The notes beneath the pieces were generated by a model, which saw only the letters and a program-made list of their open reading frames with translations, had not been told where the DNA came from and did no database searches. A stretch of 64,000 nucleotides of DNA from positions 62,001 through 126,000 of the forward strand of contig CBINFS010000007.1 in assembly GCA_966250015.1 (NCBI GenBank). The letters run 5' to 3'. The translations under genes and the position numbers were made by a program. This stretch comes from CBINFS01 sp966250015 (GTDB lineage Bacteria; Bacteroidota; Rhodothermia; Rhodothermales; DASSAV01). The stretch's first letter is position 1. The number at the start of each line of letters is the position of its first letter. Of the stretch, positions 43,617 through 54,209 are shown one piece after another.

Positions 43617-44663
43617 TTATCCCTCGCCGGCCGCTGCAAGCATAAGCCCAGCCGACTGCGCCTTCAGTTTGGCTCTCGTGTAGTGCTCATCGTATTCCAG
43701 CGCCTCCTGGAACTTCTCGAACGCTCCCCGGAAGTCGCCTTTTTGCTCCAGCTCGAGACCTTCCGCATACGAGAGCATGGCGTCGAGCGAGTTGGTCTCC
43801 GTTCGGGGGCCGACTTCATTCTCATCCAGGGCGACGTTGATCGCGCTCGCGACCCGCAGGCTCAGTTTTTCGAGAAGGTCGGGAATCCGCCTGGTGCTTC
43901 CTTCAACCGATTCGGCAAGGAGCACCTCTCCCGTTTCGACTTTGTCGAGGCGCGCCCAGATCGTCACGTTTCGGCCTTGTACCATAAAGCCTCCGGTAAG
44001 CATGGTCGTTGCACCCAGCAGTTGGCCGGGTCGTACGCGAGCTGAGGGGTTTATCAAATCGCTCTGATTGAGCTTGATTTCCTCGAGCAACCAGTTCAGC
44101 CGCTCTCTCTCGACGACCTTCAGCCCCGTGGCGCCATTCAAATAGTTGATGAGCATCGAGGCTATTCCCATGCGCAGCGGTTCAAATCGGTCTGCCTGGT
44201 CGATGGAGCTGTTGAGGAAGTCGATGATGGCCATGGTCTGAAGCCCCGGGTCATGCTCGACCGTGTAGCAATCACATACCTCTTTCCGCACCTGGTAGTA
44301 CTGCTTCAAATAGGCTATGGGCTCGACGTCGGGGTCCGGCTCTATCGGAGGCGGCTCCAGATCGAGGAGTTTTGCGATGGCATCCTTTGCCTTCTCGTTC
44401 ATTCGCTTGGCGGCATAGATGCGGCCGAGATATTGCAGGGCTTCCACTCGGGCTTCCCTGGGCGCCTGCTCGTTTTCCGCCGTTTGCGAACACAGCTCCG
44501 TCGCGGATTCGAAATCCGCCATCTGGAAAGCCTCTATACACTGTTGGAGGCTTTGATCTTGCCCATAAACTGGGGCGGCAAGGGTAGCGAGGAGAAAAGC
44601 GGTACAGAATACGAGCGGAAGGAGTCTCGTAACGTACAGGGGAACACGGGCGAGCGAAAACAT
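43617..44663 (-). CDS. CsgG-like exported protein with TPR-like repeats (copy 1)
   Basis: The 348-residue product has a signal peptide (MFSLARVPLYVTRLLPLVFCTAFLLATLAAPVYGQ). Two short TPR-like units (IEAFQMADFESATELC, LQYLGRIYAAKRMNEKAKDAIAKLLDLEP) lead into a CsgG-like domain (AIIDFLNSSIDQADRFEPLRMGIASMLINYLNGATGLKVVERERLNWLLEEIKLNQSD), then a final TPR helix pair. Unlike copy 2 there is no lipobox. The pair CsgG-like plus CsgG-like after the kinase gene (45 bp gap) suggests they form one complex with it, but the role is not known. Confidence 0.8.
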   Translation of the reverse strand: MFSLARVPLYVTRLLPLVFCTAFLLATLAAPVYGQDQSLQQCIEAFQMADFESATELCSQTAENEQAPREARVEALQYLGRIYAAKRMNEKAKDAIAKLLDLEPPPIEPDPDVEPIAYLKQYYQVRKEVCDCYTVEHDPGLQTMAIIDFLNSSIDQADRFEPLRMGIASMLINYLNGATGLKVVERERLNWLLEEIKLNQSDLINPSARVRPGQLLGATTMLTGGFMVQGRNVTIWARLDKVETGEVLLAESVEGSTRRIPDLLEKLSLRVASAINVALDENEVGPRTETNSLDAMLSYAEGLELEQKGDFRGAFEKFQEALEYDEHYTRAKLKAQSAGLMLAAAGEG

Positions 44664-44708
44664 GACCTCCTCCTTTACGTCAATATCAATGTTTGGCCGG
44701 ACTCTGTT

Positions 44709-46643
44709 CTAGAAGCCTCCGGAGGCTTTCTCACGAACGAAAAATGAAATCAGGTGCGTTTCCTTATCGAAGTTGGGCTTGACGTTAACCGTGTAGGCTG
44801 AACCGGTGAATCGCTGGTCGGACAGGATGCGCCCATCTTCCGCTTTTACGATGTATTGCCCGCCGACAACCTCGTAGGGCTGGTGCGACAGGAAATCTGC
44901 TTCGACGCGGTATGCGCCTGGATCAAATGCTTCGCTAAATGGCCCCGAGGTCTTGAAAACCCCGTCGATTCTAACCGAGGCTGCCGGGGCTATCCCTGTC
45001 CTTTGCTCCTCCCACCTCGTGCTCACGTTGATCAGGCTCTCGAAATAGCAATTGAGCGTCTGAGAACCACTGGCCGTGACCGTGATGGTCTTCTCGGAAC
45101 GGAGGTTTTCCCCTCCACATCGAACCGTATGGGTTCCGGGAGTAACGGCGTACGAACCAGATGAGCGGCTTACGTCGTCGAGTATTATGGACCCCGAAGG
45201 GTACGCATTGAGAATGATCGTACCTTGCTGTGAAACGGGAGGCTCCGGTCTAGTCGTGGGTGAGCGGTCGAGACTAAAACTCAGGGTTAGGTCACCGACC
45301 TCTTCCATCCGAATCAACGTATCGACCGGTTCAAAGCCCGCGAGCCGAACCTCAATAGCCACAGGCGAACCCGGAGAAACCAGTGTCTCGATGGGGAAGT
45401 CGGTAAGGGGCGTTACACCGACAGAGCTGCCATTAACCGTGACGTTGGCGTTTGCCGGGTCTGAAAGGATCGTCAATACGGGTGATTCGGGCTCCACGAG
45501 ACGAATGCCGTCCAGGATGACGTGCTGCCCGGCCGAAGGGGTTAGCGTCGTGTCGAACGGTATGTACCCAGCCAAAGCGACGTGCAGCCGAATGGGTCCA
45601 TTGGGCACCCGGTATCCTTCGATTGGTGTAGAGCCTATCTCCTCTTCGCCGAGAAACACACTGGCCGCAGGAGGGACCGTCGAGATGGTAAGCAGAGCCG
45701 GATCCGGCAAAAGCGACGGACCCACCAGAACCGCCACCAACAGGACGAGGACCGCGAATCCCGTCAATACCGGGGCTTTCCAGTTGAAGGGCCGGTCCGG
45801 AATCTCACACTCCTCAAGCGCCTTTAACATGGCGCGGGAGGTCTGATAGCGCTCCTTCGGATCCGTCTCGAGCGCCTTCATGATCACGTCGGACAGATTT
45901 TCCGGTACAGACGGGATGGCCTGATGGAGGGGACTCCGATTCAGCTCGGCCGGTGTATGGCCGGACAGGACCTCATAGCACGTAATGCCGGCCGAGTAGA
46001 TGTCGCTTCGTTCGTCGGCGTACCCATCCTTTTGTTCGGGCGCCATGTACTTCAGCGTCCCGGCCCAGTTTGCGCTTTTGGTCTCGTCGGCATCGAGTAG
46101 CACTTTGGCGAGGCCGAAGTCGGCGACTTTTACCGAAAGGTTGTCGCCGTCCTCCTTCGCAAGCATGACGTTCTTCGGTTTGATGTCGCGGTGAATGACG
46201 TGCTTTCGATGCGAGTAAGCCAGCGCGGAGAGAAGCTGTTTGAGGAGGGGGAGCGCCTGCTGGAGGGGAAGAGGCCCTCTAGCCTTCAGGAGATCGTAGA
46301 GTGTTTCGCCCTCTACGTATTCCATCACGATGAACTTGCCATGCTCCTCCAGGTCGGCAAGGTTGTATACCGTAACGATGTTCGGGTGGTGTAATTTGGC
46401 GAGCGTCTGCGCCTCTCGCCAGAATGAGCTGACGATGTAGTCGTTCTGGGTGAGCTCGGGGAGGAGAGTTTTCATGGCCACCTGGCGGTCGAGGCCGGTG
46501 TCGTGAGCCAGGTAAACCACGCCCATGCCGCCCCTGCCGAGCTCCTTCAGGAACGTATAGCCGGAGATCGTCCGCCCGATGAGTCCGTCCGAGATCTCCG
46601 TCCTGTCAGAACCTTCGGTAACCGTTCTATCGTCTATAGCCAT
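44709..46643 (-). CDS. Membrane Ser/Thr protein kinase with PEGA repeats
   Basis: The 644-residue protein has an N-terminal Hanks-type kinase domain (about 30-285): glycine loop GRGGMGVVYLA, Lys58 in VAMKTL, HRDIKPKNVM (151-160), DFGLAK (175-180) and APEQ. A membrane helix follows (about 291-310). The extracytoplasmic part has PEGA repeats (LLTISTVPPAASVFLGEEEIGSTP, VLTILSDPANANVTVNGSSVGVTP and GTIILNAYPSGSIILDD) and a beta-rich end. PEGA domains bind surface structures. The neighbour upstream on the same strand encodes a FHA protein, the reader domain of phosphothreonine, so the pair may form a signalling module. It may control the divergent injection system. Confidence 0.93.
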   Translation of the reverse strand: MAIDDRTVTEGSDRTEISDGLIGRTISGYTFLKELGRGGMGVVYLAHDTGLDRQVAMKTLLPELTQNDYIVSSFWREAQTLAKLHHPNIVTVYNLADLEEHGKFIVMEYVEGETLYDLLKARGPLPLQQALPLLKQLLSALAYSHRKHVIHRDIKPKNVMLAKEDGDNLSVKVADFGLAKVLLDADETKSANWAGTLKYMAPEQKDGYADERSDIYSAGITCYEVLSGHTPAELNRSPLHQAIPSVPENLSDVIMKALETDPKERYQTSRAMLKALEECEIPDRPFNWKAPVLTGFAVLVLLVAVLVGPSLLPDPALLTISTVPPAASVFLGEEEIGSTPIEGYRVPNGPIRLHVALAGYIPFDTTLTPSAGQHVILDGIRLVEPESPVLTILSDPANANVTVNGSSVGVTPLTDFPIETLVSPGSPVAIEVRLAGFEPVDTLIRMEEVGDLTLSFSLDRSPTTRPEPPVSQQGTIILNAYPSGSIILDDVSRSSGSYAVTPGTHTVRCGGENLRSEKTITVTASGSQTLNCYFESLINVSTRWEEQRTGIAPAASVRIDGVFKTSGPFSEAFDPGAYRVEADFLSHQPYEVVGGQYIVKAEDGRILSDQRFTGSAYTVNVKPNFDKETHLISFFVREKASGGF

Positions 46644-46788
46644 TTCACCCTGTTCTTTCAGCCAGGCTCTTGCAGTTCACAATGCAGGTGGTCCCGGAAT
46701 TGAATCTCTATCGAAAGCCGTTTTCATCACGGTCACCTCACGACCGCCGCAGTCTTAAAGCACTCGTCTCGTCCACAGAGCGGCTCCA

Positions 46789-48324
46789 TTACAAGCCGCT
46801 TGTCTCCGCCGCCTGAATGGCGCCGGCCAGTGGGTTGTCGAAATCGAATCCGAACAGACGAGGGTTTTCACCGATTACGGAGGCAGAAAAAATGTAGAAG
46901 ACGTACTGGTAGGTTTCTTGAGGAATCCGGTCGTCGTACTGCTCCAGCAGCCTCCAGAAATTGCGTTCGCGAGGGTTCTCAGGAAGCCTCCGGATGAAAT
47001 GGAGCACGTTGGATTCACCCCAGTTGTAAGACGCCATCACCAGAAGCCCTGACGCCTTGGCATCGGTCTCGTAGATGTCCCTGATGTACCTAGCCGCTGC
47101 CGCAGTGCTCTTCTGGAAGTCGTGACGATCGTCCAGAGGGTCAGGTCTGCCGAGGTCTGCGAGCGGCCCGGTTTGCAGGCCGTACCGAGTAGCGGTGAGC
47201 TGGATGAACTGCCACATCCCTTTGGCGTGTCCGTATGCCGTGGGCGGACCGACGACGTTCGGGTTAAAGTCACTCTCCTGGAGGGCAAGATAGAAGAACT
47301 GGGGTGGGAGGTTATTTCGTAGGAAGGTCTCGACGATCGGGTACGTGTAGCCGTTCGTCTGGGCGCGCTCGACGGCTTCCTCGAAACGATCGGTGGCCTG
47401 CCAGTAGCCGATGTACTCACGCACCTTGCGCACGAACTCCTCCGGCACCTCGACGTCGCACTCTCCGAACAACCGGGCCATGCGATAGATGAGACGATCC
47501 TCTTCGGACAGGTGATCGTACACGCCCAATTCGTCGACGAACGCCGCGTACTGCTGCTTGAGCTGATTGACTTCAGGCGACGCGCCGGCCGTAAGCTCGA
47601 GCTGTTTCATCTGATAAAAGATGTCACGTGCCTGCGTCTCGAGTGCGGCAATGCGGGCTTCCTGTGCTCGAATTCGCTCTTGCTGGTCGTAGTAGAGAAC
47701 GGCTCTATACAGACCATAAGCGGTCGCGCAGAACCCCAGTACGGCCAAAACGGCGATTATCCCGGTGTACTTCTTTTTTTGTTTCTTCTCGACGTGCTTG
47801 AAGGCACGCCGGACCATCTGGGTATGCTCGCCCCCTTCGTCGCTATCCTCGAAATATCGGTGTATGATGCGAGAAAGTGACTCGTCTTCGGGGTGTTTCG
47901 CGTGAGGGGACCGATCTGCCTCTACCGACGGGGGGCTTTCAATACCTGCGGTAGGATCCAGTAGAACGGTAGCTCCGTCTTGTTCCAGCGAGGTTATCTC
48001 GAGAAGTAGTATTGCGCCGTCGGCCCCAAGCTGGATTTTTGCACGTTCAGGTAAGGCAGCCTGGTTGATGGTACGCCCGTCCAGGATAGTTCCGTTTTTA
48101 CTCTGTAGATCCCGTATCCACCAGCGGTCGTCCTCGAAGTAGACTTCCGCGTGCTTGCGACTGGTTTTCTGGTGAGAAATTTGAACCTCACAGGAGGGGT
48201 CGCGACCGATTCGAAATGCTTGATCGAATAGAAGACGTACCGATGCATTCTCTCCCTGTGCTACGGTAACCATAACCGGGGGAGCCGCTGCGGCCTGCAT
48301 ACCGTCGGTCGCCTTCGTCCGCAT
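46789..48324 (-). CDS. FHA domain - transmembrane - lytic transglycosylase protein
   Basis: From ATG 48324 (GAGGAG site just upstream) the protein has 511 residues. An N-terminal FHA domain reads RIGRDPSC (38-45), TSRKHAE (54-60) and DLQSKNGT (72-79). A single membrane helix (about 187-211) and a coiled coil (about 215-262) follow. The C-terminal 180 residues are a Slt-type lytic transglycosylase with the catalytic Glu350 in ALQESDFNP and GMWQFI. The FHA half is cytosolic and can bind phosphothreonine; the transglycosylase half would cut peptidoglycan. It heads the minus-strand operon and is divergent from the eCIS genes. Confidence 0.92.
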   Translation of the reverse strand: MRTKATDGMQAAAAPPVMVTVAQGENASVRLLFDQAFRIGRDPSCEVQISHQKTSRKHAEVYFEDDRWWIRDLQSKNGTILDGRTINQAALPERAKIQLGADGAILLLEITSLEQDGATVLLDPTAGIESPPSVEADRSPHAKHPEDESLSRIIHRYFEDSDEGGEHTQMVRRAFKHVEKKQKKKYTGIIAVLAVLGFCATAYGLYRAVLYYDQQERIRAQEARIAALETQARDIFYQMKQLELTAGASPEVNQLKQQYAAFVDELGVYDHLSEEDRLIYRMARLFGECDVEVPEEFVRKVREYIGYWQATDRFEEAVERAQTNGYTYPIVETFLRNNLPPQFFYLALQESDFNPNVVGPPTAYGHAKGMWQFIQLTATRYGLQTGPLADLGRPDPLDDRHDFQKSTAAAARYIRDIYETDAKASGLLVMASYNWGESNVLHFIRRLPENPRERNFWRLLEQYDDRIPQETYQYVFYIFSASVIGENPRLFGFDFDNPLAGAIQAAETSGL

Positions 48325-48390
48325 AGTACATACTCCTCGACCAACCGTTCGTACCCACCGGTGGCTCAATTGGGCACACCCTCACACATA

Positions 48391-48420
48391 AAAAGATAGC
48401 ACAATGCCCGCCTTTTTCAA
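48391..48420 (-). promoter_or_regulatory. Promoter candidate of the FHA-lytic-transglycosylase operon
   Basis: On the minus strand TTG (48418-48420) is followed after exactly 19 bp by TATCTTTT (48391-48398), matching the Bacteroidota pattern TTG-N19-TAnnTTT, and giving TSS near 48384, about 60 nt before the ATG at 48324. The same bases also read as TTGAAA with 16-bp spacing to TATCTT. It is the best promoter match in the 343-bp divergent gap 48325-48667, which otherwise holds no gene. Confidence 0.55.
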
Positions 48421-48579
48421 CCGAAAAGTGAAAATATTATTAAGTAAATCCCATCTTTCGCTTGTGTTTCAGAATGTCACGCTTTGTGAAATGGACTTTC
48501 TTTGACCCCACTATCGCCGTTTACGTTTTTCAGAAGACACCGAGAGTAGCACCATCTCGGGAATTCATAGGGATGTTGC

Positions 48580-48608
48580 TTGAACTTTGCGTTAAGAAGA
48601 GGTACAAT
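48580..48608 (+). promoter_or_regulatory. Promoter candidate of the eCIS operon
   Basis: TTGAAC (48580-48585) and TACAAT (48603-48608) are separated by 17 bp, close to the sigma-70 consensus. The start would be near 48615, giving a leader of about 50 nt before the DUF4255 gene at 48668. A second weaker pattern, TTTG then TACGTTTT, lies near 48505-48535. Neither is proven. Confidence 0.42.
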
Positions 48609-48667
48609 GATAAAAGGGCGATCCCGTTGTCCGGTCGGCAGATACCTGTTGCGGTTGGGTGTTGCTG

Positions 48668-49298
48668 ATGAGTCCGGCACATCCACGAGGCGTCGTGCTG
48701 GGGCCTATGAGAAGCGAACTCGCCATCGCGTCGGTCACTGCCGTTCTAAAGCACGTACTCGAGAACGGACTGGTACAGTATGCCGTCACAAACAGCATCG
48801 GGAGTGATGTGGTCGTCTCGTCCATTCCTCCCGATCGCATCACGTCCGGCGCCGACGAACGGGCGCAGCTGAACCTCTTCCTGTATCAGGCGACGCCAAA
48901 TACCCGTCTGCGCGCGCGGCCTCTCGGAAATTCGGAACGTGGTATGGCGGCCAGACCACCTCTGGCACTTGACCTCTTCTACCTCATCTCTGCCTACGGC
49001 GCACACGATCTGGATACCGACGTGTTAATCGGTTATGCGCTCAGACTATTTCACGACACACCCACTTTTAGCAGAGATCTGATCAAAAAAACGCTGGCCA
49101 CGTTGTCCTCGGCAGGGAATGGGAGGGCAACAATCCCGGCGTTGGCGGCTCTTGCTGAACCGGGTCTGGCGGATCAAATGGAGGAGATTTCCATGTCGCC
49201 GCAATTCGTCAGTATAGAAGAGATGTCGAGGTTGTGGTCCGCACTGCAGGCCAGGTTTCGGCCATCGGCAGTCTACAAAGCATCTGTGGTGGTGATCA

Positions 49299-49312
<14 letters not shown>
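48668..49312 (+). CDS. eCIS DUF4255 protein (Pvc16/Afp16-like cap)
   Basis: The 214-residue product (start ATG 48668; ATG 48707 is an alternative) is a DUF4255/Pvc16_N protein. Sequence blocks are AIASVTAVLKHVLENG, SSIPPDRITSGADERAQLNLFLYQATPNTRLRARPL, PPLALDLFYLISAYGAHDLDTDVLIGYALRLFHDTPTFSRDLI and IEEMSRLWSALQARFRPSAVYKASVVVI. In Afp/PVC particles this family terminates the tube and sheath at the distal end. It is the first gene of the eCIS operon. The next gene overlaps it by 14 nt, so translation is coupled. Confidence 0.88.
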
Positions 49313-51362
<2,050 letters not shown>

Positions 51363-51412
51363 ATGCTTCTGTGCCTACACTGCGCACTGAAAACCCGTTA
51401 GGAGGTGTATTC

Positions 51413-52660
51413 ATGCCGAAGTATACACATGCTCGTCGCAGAAGGGAGCCGTTGGATGGCTTTTTATCGGTGAATGATCGGCCTACGGCCAATTTTTTAG
51501 GTGACGGCAGTAAGGAAAAAGCGGCCGTTACCGGGCTCTCCACACCTGCCGTATCGCTTGATGCCGAATCGAGGGAATTCGTCGAAAACCGGTTCGGTCA
51601 TGACTTCAGTAGAGTTCGCATTCACGCAGACGCCACGGCGGATTCATCTGCGGGGGCTCTTGGCGCGCTCGCATACGTGGTGGGTGAGGACGTCGTATTC
51701 CGTTCGGATGCCTATCAGCCCGAGAGCCCGAAAGGCCGCCTGCTCCTGGCCCACGAGCTCACGCATGTGGTGCAGAACGAACAGGGAGGCGTCGAAAACG
51801 GTGGGGAGCTTACGCTGAGCCATCCCACGGATGCGGCGGAGCAAGAGGCGAATCAGGCAGCCGTTGAGGTAATGACGGGCGCGACGCCTGAAGTTCGAAG
51901 CGCACCTACTGCGTCCATTGCGAGGGAAGAGGAAAGTACACTTGGAACACTCTGGAACATCCTGTCGAACAACGCGCATTCCGGCGCTGCCGGGCTCCTG
52001 GCGGCGGCTGCGGATGCTCCTCTGTTGGCCCGTATGGGTGACGCGGTCGGAGCTCCGATTTTCGGTTCGGCAAGGGCAGGAGAAGGCCTTGCCCGCCTGG
52101 GAAGCACACCCGGAGTCAGTACGATCAGCAACATTTTGGGACCGATCGGTCTCATCAGCGGAATCATGGGTATGCAGGAAGCCGCGAGCAAACCGAAGAG
52201 CCTGACGAACATGGGAGATTTCGTCTCGAGCGGGCTCGGGGCCGTTTCAGGGGGAATCACTACACTGGGGCTGGCCGGAAGTGGTCTTACAGCGCTCGGG
52301 GCGACAGGTGCGGGAGCGACTCTTTCCGGCGCAGCGGCTGCGGCGGGTCCGGTCGGCGCCGTGGCGGGCGCCGGAGCCGGAGGCTATGCGGCCGGACGCC
52401 TGATTGACGAGGGTGTCGGCTGGCTCATGAACGCTACCGGGGCTGGCGGTTTGCTTGATTCCGCGCGAGGGATCTCGCGTCCAGAGGGTCAGCACGGCGA
52501 TTATTCCATCAGTGGAATGGGGGCTGATGTAGCCACCGCACTCGACCAGGGCACCACGGGCATCATGCGTTCGATCGGTATTCTCGACGAGTCCAAACCG
52601 GCCTACACCCAGACACTCGGGTGGAAACTCGCAGAGATCCTCCCGTCCTGGATGCAATAG
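51413..52660 (+). CDS. eCIS-associated DUF4157 protein 1 (putative effector/toxin)
   Basis: From ATG 51413 (preceded by TAGGAGGTGTATTC) this is 415 residues. The DUF4157 core (about 48-125) begins with SREFVENRFGHDFSRVRIHAD and ends with the zinc-type motif HELTH (114-118; LLLAHELTHVVQNEQGG). The C-terminal 230 residues are unrelated and rich in Gly and Ala: GLISGIMGMQ, GITTLGLAGSGLTALGATGAGATLSGAAAAAG, several hydrophobic stretches that could insert in a membrane. DUF4157 is a hallmark of eCIS loci, where it marks cargo or toxins. Start and stop are clear. The 195-bp gap to the next gene holds no gene. Confidence 0.87.
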   Translation: MPKYTHARRRREPLDGFLSVNDRPTANFLGDGSKEKAAVTGLSTPAVSLDAESREFVENRFGHDFSRVRIHADATADSSAGALGALAYVVGEDVVFRSDAYQPESPKGRLLLAHELTHVVQNEQGGVENGGELTLSHPTDAAEQEANQAAVEVMTGATPEVRSAPTASIAREEESTLGTLWNILSNNAHSGAAGLLAAAADAPLLARMGDAVGAPIFGSARAGEGLARLGSTPGVSTISNILGPIGLISGIMGMQEAASKPKSLTNMGDFVSSGLGAVSGGITTLGLAGSGLTALGATGAGATLSGAAAAAGPVGAVAGAGAGGYAAGRLIDEGVGWLMNATGAGGLLDSARGISRPEGQHGDYSISGMGADVATALDQGTTGIMRSIGILDESKPAYTQTLGWKLAEILPSWMQ

Positions 52661-52855
52661 ACCGTGTCCTGGTTCAGCGGTGAGGTAATCTTGGCAATGA
52701 ATCACACGGATGGGTGTCTATGTGAATTCCACGGGTCCGTGTCAATTCGCTTTAAGACGATAGTATCTTAAATGTTTACAGGGGAGTAGGACTGTCTCCT
52801 CGTAAAGAGAAGCGACAGGTGCTGAGAGAACGATGACAATTTGGAGGGTGAAAAC

Positions 52856-53725
52856 ATGGGACACAGGATTCGTGAGCCTCGTCAAAAGAGAAACCATGTG
52901 GTTACCCCGGTGAAACCTGAGCTTGCTCGTCACGAATCAACCGTTGACGGGCAGGCAATCGATCGCAGTACCAGGGACTATTTCGAATCCCGTTTCGGAC
53001 ACGATTTCAGTCGGGTACGCATCTATTCCGACAGCCAGTCGGCTGCGTCTTCCCGCGACATCGGAGCCCGAGCTTACACGTCTGGACAAAACATATACTT
53101 TTCAGAGGGGCAATATCAGCCCGAAACGGAAGAAGGTTTAAGGCTTCTCGGGCACGAATTGACGCACGTGGTTCAGCAGGAAAATGGCGAAGGGTTATCG
53201 GAAGGTGTGCTTGAGGTGAGCAGTCCGTCTGATGCTTCGGAACGAGAAGCTCGTACTAACGGGGAACGAATCCTCTCGGGCGAGCCCGTTCACGTCCAAA
53301 ATGCGGCGCCTCCTTCCATTCAGGGGGACTGGCTCGACGACATCACGAAAGGGGTAGGATTTGCAACTCCCTGGTTGGCGCCTTTACTTGGCGCAGAGGC
53401 GGCGCCCTGGGTTGCAGGTCCCGTTGCGGCAGGCCTCGGCGGAGCCCACCTTGGCCGATACCTCGAACAGGATACGTCCGTCGGTGAACACGCGCAGAGC
53501 GTGCTTGGCGGGTTTGACGCGATGATGACGGAACCGGGAGAACGCTCGTGGATGCTTCGCCAGACTGAAGAGTTCGACGAGGCCTGGGACCAGGGTGACG
53601 TGCTTGGGGTGGCGGGTAATGCTTTACAGATCGGAGGCGCCGGACTCGTTGGTGCACTCGGAGGGATAGGCGGCGGCATCGTGGATGCGGCAGGATGGCT
53701 CGGTGACAAGACCGGCTGGTTCTGA
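52856..53725 (+). CDS. eCIS-associated DUF4157 protein 2 (putative effector/toxin)
   Basis: From ATG 52856 (GGAGGGTG ribosome site 5 nt upstream) this is 289 residues. The N-terminal 20 residues are basic. The DUF4157 core (about 38-108) matches protein 1 closely: DYFESRFGHDFSRVRIYSD and LLGHELTHVVQQENG with HELTH at 100-104. After it the C-terminal 150 residues differ: a hydrophobic part (WLAPLLGAEAAPWVAGPVAAGLGG), an acidic middle, and a Gly-rich hydrophobic end (VGALGGIGGGIVDAAGWLGDKTGWF). The two proteins share the core and vary in their tails, as expected of effectors built on one loading domain. Confidence 0.86.
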   Translation: MGHRIREPRQKRNHVVTPVKPELARHESTVDGQAIDRSTRDYFESRFGHDFSRVRIYSDSQSAASSRDIGARAYTSGQNIYFSEGQYQPETEEGLRLLGHELTHVVQQENGEGLSEGVLEVSSPSDASEREARTNGERILSGEPVHVQNAAPPSIQGDWLDDITKGVGFATPWLAPLLGAEAAPWVAGPVAAGLGGAHLGRYLEQDTSVGEHAQSVLGGFDAMMTEPGERSWMLRQTEEFDEAWDQGDVLGVAGNALQIGGAGLVGALGGIGGGIVDAAGWLGDKTGWF

Positions 53726-54209
53726 TCTAACTTGGTGCATGACTCGTCGAGCCCTTTGGCAACCGATGTGCTGCGGTTAAGACGCAAGGTTTGCAACCGT
53801 GGGCTAAGTGTGTTTGAGGGCACTCATCCAGGATCCTTTCATGGTGGCGGCCTGTGCCAAAGTATGCCCCGGCAATATTGCATTCACGGGTTTATGACTC
53901 CCAAATACTGAAAGATTGAGGCTTTATCTTTTTTCGGCATCGCTTGCATTCAGCGAAAATTCATATGATATTATATCTAAGCGCACACGACATCGTCTGA
54001 CTGCTCTCAAGTCGTCGTTTTCAGGACTGACCTGCTGAAACACAAAGAAACGACACATCTTGGCCCTGGAGACTTGTACATGCAAAGGGCGTGCGCAGGC
54101 AAAGTCAGGTTAATCTGGAACGACGCGCGATACCATACCCTTCTTGAATTATCAGTTCCGGTTGGCAGTAATCGCGTGCTCAGACCGAGTGTAGTAAGGT
54201 ACTGCGGCT
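53726..54209 (+). promoter_or_regulatory. 484-bp gap inside the eCIS locus, with weak promoter candidate
   Basis: I see no gene here. An A+T-rich patch at 53940-53980 contains TTGCAT (53944-53949) and TATTAT (53969-53974) with a 19-bp spacer, a possible internal promoter for the structural genes that start at 54210. It separates the DUF4157 pair from the sheath and tube genes, so the two parts may be transcribed separately. Confidence 0.33.

Noticed and set aside
51413..52660. Calling DUF4157 protein 1 a definite pore-forming toxin
   Set aside because: The hydrophobic Gly/Ala-rich tail is suggestive only; no known toxin motif is present, so it is called putative effector.
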